Virus record (IMG/VR): IMGVR_UViG_3300042891_000979
Span: 1 to 26,638 of that record
From: a virus
DNA length: 26,638 nt
Direction: 5' to 3' (one strand)
This document shows positions 15,601 to 20,216 of the stretch, in pieces. Made by a program: the position numbers and the translations under genes. Each line of letters starts with the position of its first letter. Within the stretch, counting starts at the first letter, position 1. The notes beneath the pieces are model-generated. The model did not search any database, was not told the origin of the DNA, and saw nothing but the letters and a program-made list of their open reading frames with translations.

Positions 15601-16964
15601 CGATTATTGCAAAAACTAACGATGTCAACTTGCAAATCATTATTTATTTAATGTGTTATATTAAAACGTTTAATACCGATAAGTTCTATGGTTATAATAA
15701 TAACTTTGTAAATGCTGAATTAAGTGTGTATTGGGGTACGGTTGGGAGAAATTATTTTATACAAAAACAGGCGTCGTGTGTTTCTATCTCAAATGCAAAT
15801 GGGTCATATGATAACACAAAATCGTCCACACCAATCGCTAACTTTGCTAACCTTGACACATTCCTTGATTTTATGATTGCAAGATTGGGACCAAATGTTA
15901 ACCGTATTTTATTTGGTGAAAATGGAAACGCACCATTAGGTGTACCAAAATATTACGCTTGTTATTGGACACCAGCAACAAGTGAGAATCCTAACATATC
16001 ACCAAAGTATTTTGATGAAAATCAAGATGAATTTAAAACATTAAAAGAAACCGTTATAAAAGGATTAAAATCCGCTAACAAGGCTCAATTAAGTGGTGAT
16101 GCGAATTCTGATGTTAAAGCTGCTAATAAAGCTCAAGAACAACAAATTGCCAATGTAGGTGCAGGTGCAACCAATAATTTGAATACAACAACACTTCCAC
16201 CGCCAATATGTTTACCACCATCAATCACTTCGTTCACTCCGTCAATTGGTGTTAAGGGTACAATAGTTAACATTATTGGTAATGACTTAGGTTCAGTAAC
16301 TGGCATTACAATAAACGGTATTACAGTAATTACAGGAATTACTATTAATAGTGAAACTAATGTCGTTGTTATTGTTCCGTTTAGTAATACAACAGTACCT
16401 CAAAACAATGTAATAACTGTTAAGAGTGTATATGGTGATGGTTCAAGTACAACAACGTTTACATATAATCCATTACAAACATCTGCGGCACCACCAACAG
16501 TAGCGCCAAATGTATTACCAAATAGTAATACACAACCACAACAAACAGGACCTGTAACTATGACAGGTATTACTGAGGTTAATACTATCTATACTCCTGG
16601 TTATACTAAGATTGGAATTAATACACCATTAATCAATGATTGGGAAATATTAAGTGACCCATTATCACCATACTTAAGTTATGAAGTGGTTCAAACAACT
16701 GTTTCATCAAACAATACGACAGTTCAAACTGTTATTAGTCAAGGAGTTGTTAATTTAATGGATGCATATACTAATAGTACATTCACTGAATTTTATATTG
16801 AAGATGGTGGGGTTATTTATGAAATTAATAATAATGGAGGAACAATACCAACAGATTGTGTAATTAATTACAAAATTAAAATATTAGCAAACACTATAAC
16901 ACCAACGACTCCTCCAACTCAGTCAGTCACTCAATGGTTCTCCAATGTAATCATCATACCATAA
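9609..16964 (+). CDS. Giant hub-like baseplate protein (2451 aa) with IPT/TIG domain
   Basis: The gene follows the gp53-like gene directly, where T4 places gene 5 (hub and tail lysozyme). Residues about 140-250 (FIPQVTILLEDIQGKALFEL, YPPFYLTLKGFYGQ, NYQVQLEFVGY) resemble a hub-type beta domain. Residues about 1760-1910 (QVVCLGNALLQPTMYFNLRH, GPYLITEVNHTIQPGQFQTN) match the late-control/hub pattern 'Y.I..V.H.I..G.F.T'. Residues about 1975-2140 vaguely recall glucosaminidase-like domains (NNNFVNAELSVYWGT, then PIANFANLDTFLDFMIARLG), but no catalytic Glu is apparent. Residues 2203-2288 are an IPT/TIG immunoglobulin-like domain. The last 160 residues are Thr/Asn-rich beta-type sequence that could be a surface or receptor-facing tail. 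The protein is far longer than T4 gp5 (575 aa) plus gp27 (391 aa). Structural role is likely; a single function is not assignable. Confidence 0.6.
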   Translation: MAGNKPGDNSGNVLVEFDYNNIIVVDPNKTIDAFGNIRERLVDHENLVMFANLEAEVLPRTKLAVGGSPEDRARVISVAKINFLRPTEGTSLTSGYYDEITGKGSRNGLGTNQTRIETIAPNDGTKPYDRVTVNNPGNTSTDNGLLGITSINVRTSSSFIPQVTILLEDIQGKALFELGDNSPYAAFFNLPYPPFYLTLKGFYGQAIKYQLNLKTFHATFNTFSGNYQVQLEFVGYKFNILNEISMGHLLATPHMYSTRFDISKSPTSDEGGNKNIETQTKQSASIAGQASNSQNDVVTQIVSEKGYQKVIEVYSEYKAKGLLDPDFPEMTFAQFMNSLENFEKTIIDSYTKVDVEPLTNIRAYKETLKKYYNDVYGSDTSWYNTYLNLRPIVLKNGTYVYALKDEILTDPTRQQIARTFLSGLISEGNRLLAENPTLGIKGASPIKNSITYDTMLINVNIDDIDLTKTTIQRTGILAPTTEDTKLTKDYLDNLYKPIAEVSVNSGTLNLVKTPFFIFKSNTVTSQVEPRFENLIYQLEAEANRKLTDYETKLTADFSRKIEDTKIGIGFRPTVRNVCAVVMASAEAFIRLMDEVHTNAWNVKYDPIRQLSILDNPSSAPGTDTQEKLGKSQEAANQNQGLSTSQIPVYPWPQFFVETPDDKKGRFQLRYIADPSVVDITKGYLYDKWPEVEFVEEYMRGITQRFNPPIAQVPTDSQATTNITNINAIEYPSNGIAYANKEEVKFFYEIWERQFLTSNYSGYIRANANQLSQLTELILGSETSNIVTSLGVSSPFLTLKLKNYNITAENYQQTLSNFSNQGTGRAYQEFIRDFYVTPYIRNLTENSFNILTTNDLGKEPQNPAKYEALEQLVKNASNDPLIIDTYPFTNPTWVSNNMAQSSTNANTSVYNTTQVLKVFKERNVISNFDSVYNYTTNRPVTNFSYLTVTDPTQEIISTNLTVFLDTRKNPDNFIPTEGYVYHTRQINNITTETTTTMLNTPYMVNAIQNGVLNWRKKDKYPYVQAAYLFINSLPLASLKEKYKTLGASNDLDYIASCFKKFGAIHKMPYAWVLKMGSIWYRYKTFKTTGIDFLDSAWTNFDYKGNFDPITSSDTKTYKFEFDGVKEITLQNTTSINTPKIQTGFYPKVINDFNVFYNGYDLYKDYTDAEIQTSIGGGMKIYNFKESNINPSGSVVDLISGFPKISTIETWSVVLPDTVMDLDNLASNCRPNRNTTSNKYFIVPSFGSPINQVNVELLQNNVQIVPFLNNPSIYNGSVRMLWSAPNYGYFNNTQIVKPNPEKYVNKILTGNEKQSSFKLLITDEYSNIEEIFSVFDKSILDKFEQEFLNFSKPIADIDLGPQVVVPIGESPVDNTALYRNFQYLFRNLMTVNSSTETSTSEYFNTLGNTQLASFSNTIKSFLEYDVMLKYGNPANYKRRVVDSFIASNNGPNVVTDPINFGTYIDNTLPSDFGGITLAQSKAQYPAQWLALETEIGFSTIQNLTYTNQGSYITDFFIDNNIDFTVDNIVLCSQLIKQYATQKLLTPTLTSVEFKSRLQLYLDGTTAIQNLFLNQILTGVRLALPNQQELPEKKIQSVIDGQQSKVENYEVFKALNDKWIAGGDFSNKTLFEDFLFLDRASRNIGDTLLVDIFSLKDTLLGTKTFEESSFNMEMSVFTFLSGILIKNKFNVMPLPAYVNFYNVQDADGTTLSQSAEGSLEFADNMWGTFLDVDYRKSSPKVVCFYAGLPSAQLDLPKGNSRFRDDSFELRRASENPLIENQIGKQDWALSNKCVGFNVDIGTRNQNIFYSFDVSMDSGKATSESIQTQINMVDQANGKNVATQNVGLYNLYKKRSYQCQVVCLGNALLQPTMYFNLRHVPMFNGPYLITEVNHTIQPGQFQTNFTGIRQGIYDLPSIDNLLQSLNQNLLTQIESAILKKKENIPVKPETNINKTAQLQQAGDNAAAASNSCTLSLDTNYVTWGDFVESATTGLTEKQLADAIIAKTNDVNLQIIIYLMCYIKTFNTDKFYGYNNNFVNAELSVYWGTVGRNYFIQKQASCVSISNANGSYDNTKSSTPIANFANLDTFLDFMIARLGPNVNRILFGENGNAPLGVPKYYACYWTPATSENPNISPKYFDENQDEFKTLKETVIKGLKSANKAQLSGDANSDVKAANKAQEQQIANVGAGATNNLNTTTLPPPICLPPSITSFTPSIGVKGTIVNIIGNDLGSVTGITINGITVITGITINSETNVVVIVPFSNTTVPQNNVITVKSVYGDGSSTTTFTYNPLQTSAAPPTVAPNVLPNSNTQPQQTGPVTMTGITEVNTIYTPGYTKIGINTPLINDWEILSDPLSPYLSYEVVQTTVSSNNTTVQTVISQGVVNLMDAYTNSTFTEFYIEDGGVIYEINNNGGTIPTDCVINYKIKILANTITPTTPPTQSVTQWFSNVIIIP
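16215..16472 (+). other. IPT/TIG immunoglobulin-like domain in the giant hub-like protein
   Basis: Residues 2203-2288 open with PPSITSFTPSIGVKGT and continue with VNIIGNDLGSVTGITINGI, a central NVVVIVPFSNTT strand and a VKSVYGDGSSTTTFTY end. This is the standard IPT/TIG order: P.I..f.P..G..Gt.vtI.G.nf, then ..V.f.g, then ..i.v.vP, then v.v....g. Such domains are frequent in phage tail proteins and bacterial surface proteins and mostly contact carbohydrate or protein surfaces. It is preceded by a Thr/Pro-rich linker. Confidence 0.8.
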
Positions 16965-16980
16965 ATTTAACAAATAACGA

Positions 16981-16997
16981 TATATTTATATAGAAAC
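16981..16997 (+). promoter_or_regulatory. Candidate late promoter before the 74-aa gene
   Basis: TATATTTATATAGAAAC occupies most of the 39-base gap between the giant hub gene and the 74-aa gene and ends six bases before the ATG. Fifteen bases (16983-16997) are identical to 2343-2357. The short gap leaves room for little else. Confidence 0.55.
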
Positions 16998-17003
16998 ATA
17001 ATT

Positions 17004-17228
17004 ATGGATATTAAATCAGCATTAGACAACTACCTTGGTAAATCTACAAGATTTTCTCAAGAAGATAACGGTGACGGAACTAAACAAGTTTGTGACTTAG
17101 ATACAGGAGATTGTTATACTGTAAGAGAAAGAGATGGTCTTATTGAAAGAGCTGGACACCAAACAACCGCCAACAGAAAAGTTAGAGTTGAAACATCTAA
17201 AGGTATAAAACAATTATTAAACGGCTAA
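17004..17228 (+). CDS. Unrecognised 74-aa protein
   Basis: I do not recognise this family. The protein is short and hydrophilic. Near the N-terminus is SALDNYLGKSTRF, and in the centre are two cysteines seven residues apart in VCDLDTGDCYTVRERDGLIER-like sequence, followed by a basic C-terminal half. There is no signal peptide or membrane segment. The start at 17004 is supported by the repeated late-promoter-like box just upstream. Four bases separate its stop from the next gene, so the two are probably co-transcribed. Its place at the end of the tail module and its promoter type suggest a late, possibly virion-associated role. Confidence 0.65.
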   Translation: MDIKSALDNYLGKSTRFSQEDNGDGTKQVCDLDTGDCYTVRERDGLIERAGHQTTANRKVRVETSKGIKQLLNG

Positions 17229-17232
17229 TACA

Positions 17233-17937
17233 ATGAGTATAGACAGAAAAATATTAAGTGAAATCGAAAGATATAGAAGTATAAATAAATATATCTTGGA
17301 GCAAGCGGCTGAACCAGCACCTGATGATTTAGCGGCGTTGGCACCCGATGCGGGAGCGGCACCTCCACCACCACCTGCTGATGCGGGAGCGGTTCCTCCA
17401 CCACCTCCAGGTGGCGAAGCACCAGCACCTGAAGCAGGAGCAGCAGAACCTATTGACGTTGAGAGCGACCCTGATGTTGAAAAAATTGACGATGAGGGAG
17501 ATTCAATGGAAAAAGGTGCAGATGAAGGTGTTGATAGTGAAGAACTTGATATTACTGAATTGGTTACCGCTCAAAAAGATACTCAATCAAAACAAGATGA
17601 ATACTTTGAAAACTTGTTTGGACAATTAGGTAAATTGGAATCAAGATTAGGTGAGATGGATGCAATCATGAACAAGTTAAATGCTCTTGAAAACAAAATT
17701 GAGAAATACAGAGAAAAAACTCCACAAGAAAAATTGGAGTTAAGAAGCTATGATTCATACCCATTCAATCAAAAATTATCACAATTTTTCGATGATAAAT
17801 CGGAAGAGATGGAAAAGACAGGAAAAAATGATTATGTTTTAACACCTGATGACGTGACTGACATCAATGTTAATGATATTAAGAATTCTTTCCAAAACAA
17901 ATCAAATGGATTTGAGGACGAGTTCAAATACAAATAA
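17233..17937 (+). CDS. Unrecognised Pro/Ala-rich, acidic, coiled-coil protein (234 aa)
   Basis: I do not recognise this family. Residues 1-25 form a charged amphipathic helix (MSIDRKILSEIERYRSINKY). Residues about 26-75 are a disordered Ala/Pro/Gly linker with two poly-proline runs and an imperfect tandem repeat. Residues about 75-115 are strongly acidic. Residues about 115-165 form a coiled coil (NLFGQLGKLESRLGEMDAIM, ALENKIEKYREK). The C-terminus is mixed and polar. No transmembrane segment is present. The layout of helix, flexible linker and coiled coil suits a scaffold, tether or minor virion component. It is the last gene before a strong terminator and is therefore grouped with the late genes. 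The linker is locally much richer in G+C than its surroundings. Confidence 0.65.
   Translation: MSIDRKILSEIERYRSINKYILEQAAEPAPDDLAALAPDAGAAPPPPPADAGAVPPPPPGGEAPAPEAGAAEPIDVESDPDVEKIDDEGDSMEKGADEGVDSEELDITELVTAQKDTQSKQDEYFENLFGQLGKLESRLGEMDAIMNKLNALENKIEKYREKTPQEKLELRSYDSYPFNQKLSQFFDDKSEEMEKTGKNDYVLTPDDVTDINVNDIKNSFQNKSNGFEDEFKYK
17347..17412 (+). repeat. Two-unit 33-bp tandem repeat coding for a poly-proline linker
   Basis: Units 17347-17379 and 17380-17412 both begin GATGCGGGAGCGG and encode DAGAAPPPPPA and DAGAVPPPPPG. The units remain in frame, so copy number could change the linker length without breaking the gene. The repeat is G+C-rich compared with the surrounding AT-rich DNA. Confidence 0.85.
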
Positions 17938-17957
17938 CAAACACAACAATAAAATGT

Positions 17958-17985
17958 AAGGTCACTCAAAAGGTGACCTTTTTTT
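17958..17985 (+). terminator. Strong rho-independent terminator between late and early modules
   Basis: An 8-bp perfect stem, AAGGTCAC (17958-17965) with GTGACCTT (17973-17980), has a 7-base loop followed by five or more T. It separates the structural genes from the replication genes and immediately precedes the host-type promoter. Confidence 0.9.
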
Positions 17986-17987
17986 AT

Positions 17988-18018
17988 TTGACAAAGTGGT
18001 AAAACTAGACTATATTTG
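17988..18018 (+). promoter_or_regulatory. Host-type (Bacteroidetes) promoter for the gp32 unit
   Basis: TTGACA begins at 17988, and TATATTTG lies at 18011-18018, with 20 bases between the TTG and the second box. This is the Bacteroidetes vegetative promoter (TTG near -33, TAnnTTTG near -7) at normal spacing. It lies just after a terminator and 32 bases before the gp32 start codon. The host RNA polymerase could therefore transcribe the replication genes without phage factors, as expected for early genes. Confidence 0.75.
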
Positions 18019-18050
18019 TAGAACAAATTAAACTTAAATATATAAAAAAC

Positions 18051-18899
18051 ATGATGAGTTCATTAGACGCCGTATTGGCACAGTACGAAAAAGCACAACA
18101 AGGGGGCGGGGCCCAAAGTAAAATGTCACAAGACGAAAGAATGAAAAAGTATTTCGCTTGTATTCTTTCCGACAAGGAAAAATCAGGACAACGTAGAGTA
18201 CGTATCCTACCAACACCAGATGGTTCTTCACCATTCAAAGAAGCATGGTACCACGAAATTCAAGTTGGTGGTCAGTGGAACAAATTCTATGACCCAGGAA
18301 AAAATGACAACGAGCGTTCACCTTTGAATGAGGTTTACGAGGAGTTGATGTCTACGGGTAAAGAGTCAGACAAAGAATTGGCAAAACAATACAAATCTCG
18401 TAAATTCTACATCGTTAAGGTTATTGACCGTGACCACGAAGAAGATGGTGTTAAATTTTGGAGATTTAAACACAACTATAAGAATGACGGTATCTTGGAT
18501 AAAATCATTCCAATTTGGAGAAACAAAGGTGATATCACTGACCCTGAAAAAGGACGTGACCTTGTTATCGAATTGACAAAATCTAAAACACCAGCAGGTA
18601 AAGAATACACAAGTATTTCTACAATCATGTACGATGACCCAGCTCCTGTTCATGAAGACAAAGCTCAAGGTGATGCTTGGATTAATGACGAAATGACTTG
18701 GATGGACGTATATTCCAAAAAACCTGTTGACTATCTTGAAGCAATTGCTCGTGGAGAAACTCCAAAATGGGATAGTGAAAAAGGTGGTTATGTATACTTG
18801 AACGATACAGAATCTACAACATCAATCGGTGGTGGTAAATCTGCACCAATCGTTGACCCACAGGCTAACGACGAGGTTGACTCTGAACTACCATTCTAA
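18051..18899 (+). CDS. 32: Single-stranded DNA-binding protein, T4 gp32 family
   Basis: This 282-aa protein has the T4 gp32 architecture. A short basic N-terminal region (about 1-35) precedes an OB-fold core (about 45-210, with SGQRRVRILPTPDG and an aromatic-rich HEIQVGGQWNKFY segment), and the tail is acidic. Gp32 coats ssDNA during replication and recombination and contacts UvsX and the helicase loading system. The core keeps one of the T4 zinc ligands (His68 here), but the positions of the three Cys ligands hold Tyr80, Ser90 and Asn93 with the same 10- and 3-residue spacing. The protein has a single Cys (Cys37), so a zinc site is very unlikely. The C-terminus DSELPF resembles the SSB-tip of bacterial SSB proteins (DDDIPF type). 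It has its own host-type promoter and a terminator right behind it, which fits high expression. Confidence 0.85.
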   Translation: MMSSLDAVLAQYEKAQQGGGAQSKMSQDERMKKYFACILSDKEKSGQRRVRILPTPDGSSPFKEAWYHEIQVGGQWNKFYDPGKNDNERSPLNEVYEELMSTGKESDKELAKQYKSRKFYIVKVIDRDHEEDGVKFWRFKHNYKNDGILDKIIPIWRNKGDITDPEKGRDLVIELTKSKTPAGKEYTSISTIMYDDPAPVHEDKAQGDAWINDEMTWMDVYSKKPVDYLEAIARGETPKWDSEKGGYVYLNDTESTTSIGGGKSAPIVDPQANDEVDSELPF

Positions 18900-18906
18900 T
18901 TAAACT

Positions 18907-18950
18907 GAGCTTGGACATTTACTTAGACGTAGTGTCCAAGCTCTTTTCTT
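18907..18950 (+). terminator. Rho-independent terminator after the gp32 gene
   Basis: An 11-bp perfect stem, GAGCTTGGACA (18907-18917) with TGTCCAAGCTC (18933-18943), has a 15-base loop and is followed by TTTTCTTTT. It stands between gp32 and the rest of the replication operon, and no promoter is visible in the 15 bases left before the next ATG. Downstream genes are probably expressed by readthrough, which would lower them relative to gp32. Confidence 0.8.
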
Positions 18951-18965
18951 TTATAAAAAAAACAC

Positions 18966-19193
18966 ATGGAAAATAGAATAGGAAAAAGAATGTTTGAATC
19001 TCTTGTATTGAAATACGAGAGTGAAGTTGCTGAAGCTGAGGCAACATTAATGGTTTATATGGAGAACGCGGTAGGAATTGGGGAACACCCTCAACACTTG
19101 GAAGAAATGGATAATTTTGTTGAAAAACTTGCAAACGCTTCGGATAAACTTGTAACCCTAAAAGAATTTTATTCAAGACATTATGGCAATTAA
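18966..19193 (+). CDS. Unrecognised 75-aa helical protein overlapping uvsX
   Basis: I do not recognise a named family. The protein is acidic and almost entirely helical by composition (MENRIGKRMFESLVLKYESE; EATLMVYMENAVG; EEMDNFVEKLANASDKLVTL). A GIGEHPQHLEEM stretch in the middle looks like a conserved turn. There is no membrane segment. Its last 11 bases overlap the first codons of uvsX, so the two are probably translationally coupled. It is too short to be UvsY (137 aa in T4), and nothing shows it is one, but its coupling to uvsX suggests it may assist recombination or ssDNA handling. Confidence 0.65.
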   Translation: MENRIGKRMFESLVLKYESEVAEAEATLMVYMENAVGIGEHPQHLEEMDNFVEKLANASDKLVTLKEFYSRHYGN

Positions 19194-20187
19194 AAAGAAC
19201 GATTTTAGTGCGGTAAAGAAAAAATTCTCTACTTCGGCTAAATACAAACCACAAAGATTTTTTGATTTAGGTCCTGACTTCTTGGACGCTGTTGGACTAC
19301 CAGGTCCTGCGATTGGGCACTTAAATATGTTCTTGGGTCACTCTGACACAGGTAAAACAACTACGTTGGTTAAAGCTGCCGTTGATGCTCAAAAGAAAGG
19401 TATTCTACCTGTATTCATTATTACAGAACAGAAATGGTCTTTTGAACACGCAAAACTTATGGGTTTTGAATGTGATGAGGTTGTTGATACTGAAACAGGT
19501 GAAATTGATTGGGATGGTTTTTACATCTTTAACAATGATTTTGATTACATTGAACAAATTACTGACTACATTAATAGTTTGTTAGATGCACAAGAAAAAG
19601 GTGAATTGGATTACAGTTTATTATTCTTGTGGGATTCAGTTGGTTCAGTTCCTTGTAAGATGACATTTGATGGTAAAGGTGGTAAACAACACAATGCATC
19701 TGTATTAGCAGATAAGATAGGTATGGGTATCAACCAACGTATTTCAGGTTCACGTAAATCTGATTCAAAATACGAAAACACATTGGTTATTGTTAATCAA
19801 CCTTGGGTTGAATTACCTGACAATCCATTTGGTCAACCAAAAATTAAAGCTAAAGGTGGTGAGGCTATTTGGTTAAACTCATCTTTGGTGTTCTTATTTG
19901 GTAATCAAAAAGGTGCGGGAACAAACAAGATTACCGCAACAAAAGACAAAAGAAGTGTTAAGTTTGCAATCAGAACAAAAGTATCTGTAATGAAAAACCA
20001 CATCAATGGTTTGGGTTATGAGGACGGAAAGATTATTGTGACACCACACGGATTCTTGGCGGGTAAAGAAGCGTCTGAAGAGAAAGCTTCGATTGAAAAC
20101 TACAAGAAAGAATATGCAGAATATTGGAAAGATATTCTTGGAGTTAATTCAATTGATTTTGAATTAAAAGAAGAAAAAGAGGATTAA
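19183..20187 (+). CDS. uvsX: RecA-like recombinase, UvsX family
   Basis: This 334-aa protein has a RecA core. Walker A is GHSDTGKTT at residues 52-60 (Lys58). A Walker B strand LLFLWDS ends in Asp151, followed by GSVPCKMTF. There is a loop region with NQRISGSRKS and an IVNQPWVEL strand. UvsX forms ATP-dependent filaments on gp32-coated ssDNA and carries out strand exchange and recombination-dependent replication. It is shorter than T4 UvsX (391 aa), mainly at the N-terminus. The start at 19183 is the first Met of the frame, lies 25 residues before the conserved FFDLGPDFLDAVGLPGPA block and overlaps the upstream gene by 11 bases. The C-terminal 30 residues are charged (Lys/Glu). Confidence 0.9.
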   Translation: MAIKKNDFSAVKKKFSTSAKYKPQRFFDLGPDFLDAVGLPGPAIGHLNMFLGHSDTGKTTTLVKAAVDAQKKGILPVFIITEQKWSFEHAKLMGFECDEVVDTETGEIDWDGFYIFNNDFDYIEQITDYINSLLDAQEKGELDYSLLFLWDSVGSVPCKMTFDGKGGKQHNASVLADKIGMGINQRISGSRKSDSKYENTLVIVNQPWVELPDNPFGQPKIKAKGGEAIWLNSSLVFLFGNQKGAGTNKITATKDKRSVKFAIRTKVSVMKNHINGLGYEDGKIIVTPHGFLAGKEASEEKASIENYKKEYAEYWKDILGVNSIDFELKEEKED

Positions 20188-20216
20188 TATATTGTTTCAC
20201 CCTTTAAATCACAAAT

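Noticed and set aside
15534-16060. An active lysozyme or glucosaminidase annotation for the hub protein
   Set aside because: The pattern resemblance is weak and no catalytic Glu is visible, so it is kept only as a speculative finding.
17347-17412. Short tandem repeat as a CRISPR or origin iteron
   Set aside because: There are only two adjacent units with no spacers. Both are in frame and encode a proline linker.
18366-18668. A 100-codon open frame on the - strand inside the gp32 gene
   Set aside because: It is antisense to a conserved gene and is Phe/Val-rich as expected for the reverse of an Asp/Lys-rich frame. No - strand promoter or gene neighbour supports it.
18907-18943. The long hairpin after gp32 as a small RNA or tRNA-like element
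   Set aside because: A single perfect stem followed by a T-rich tail directly after a stop codon is fully explained as a terminator. There is no cloverleaf or CCA-type structure.
18966-19193. The 75-aa gene as UvsY
   Set aside because: It is about half the length of T4 UvsY and shows no recognisable UvsY sequence. Position next to uvsX alone does not justify the name.
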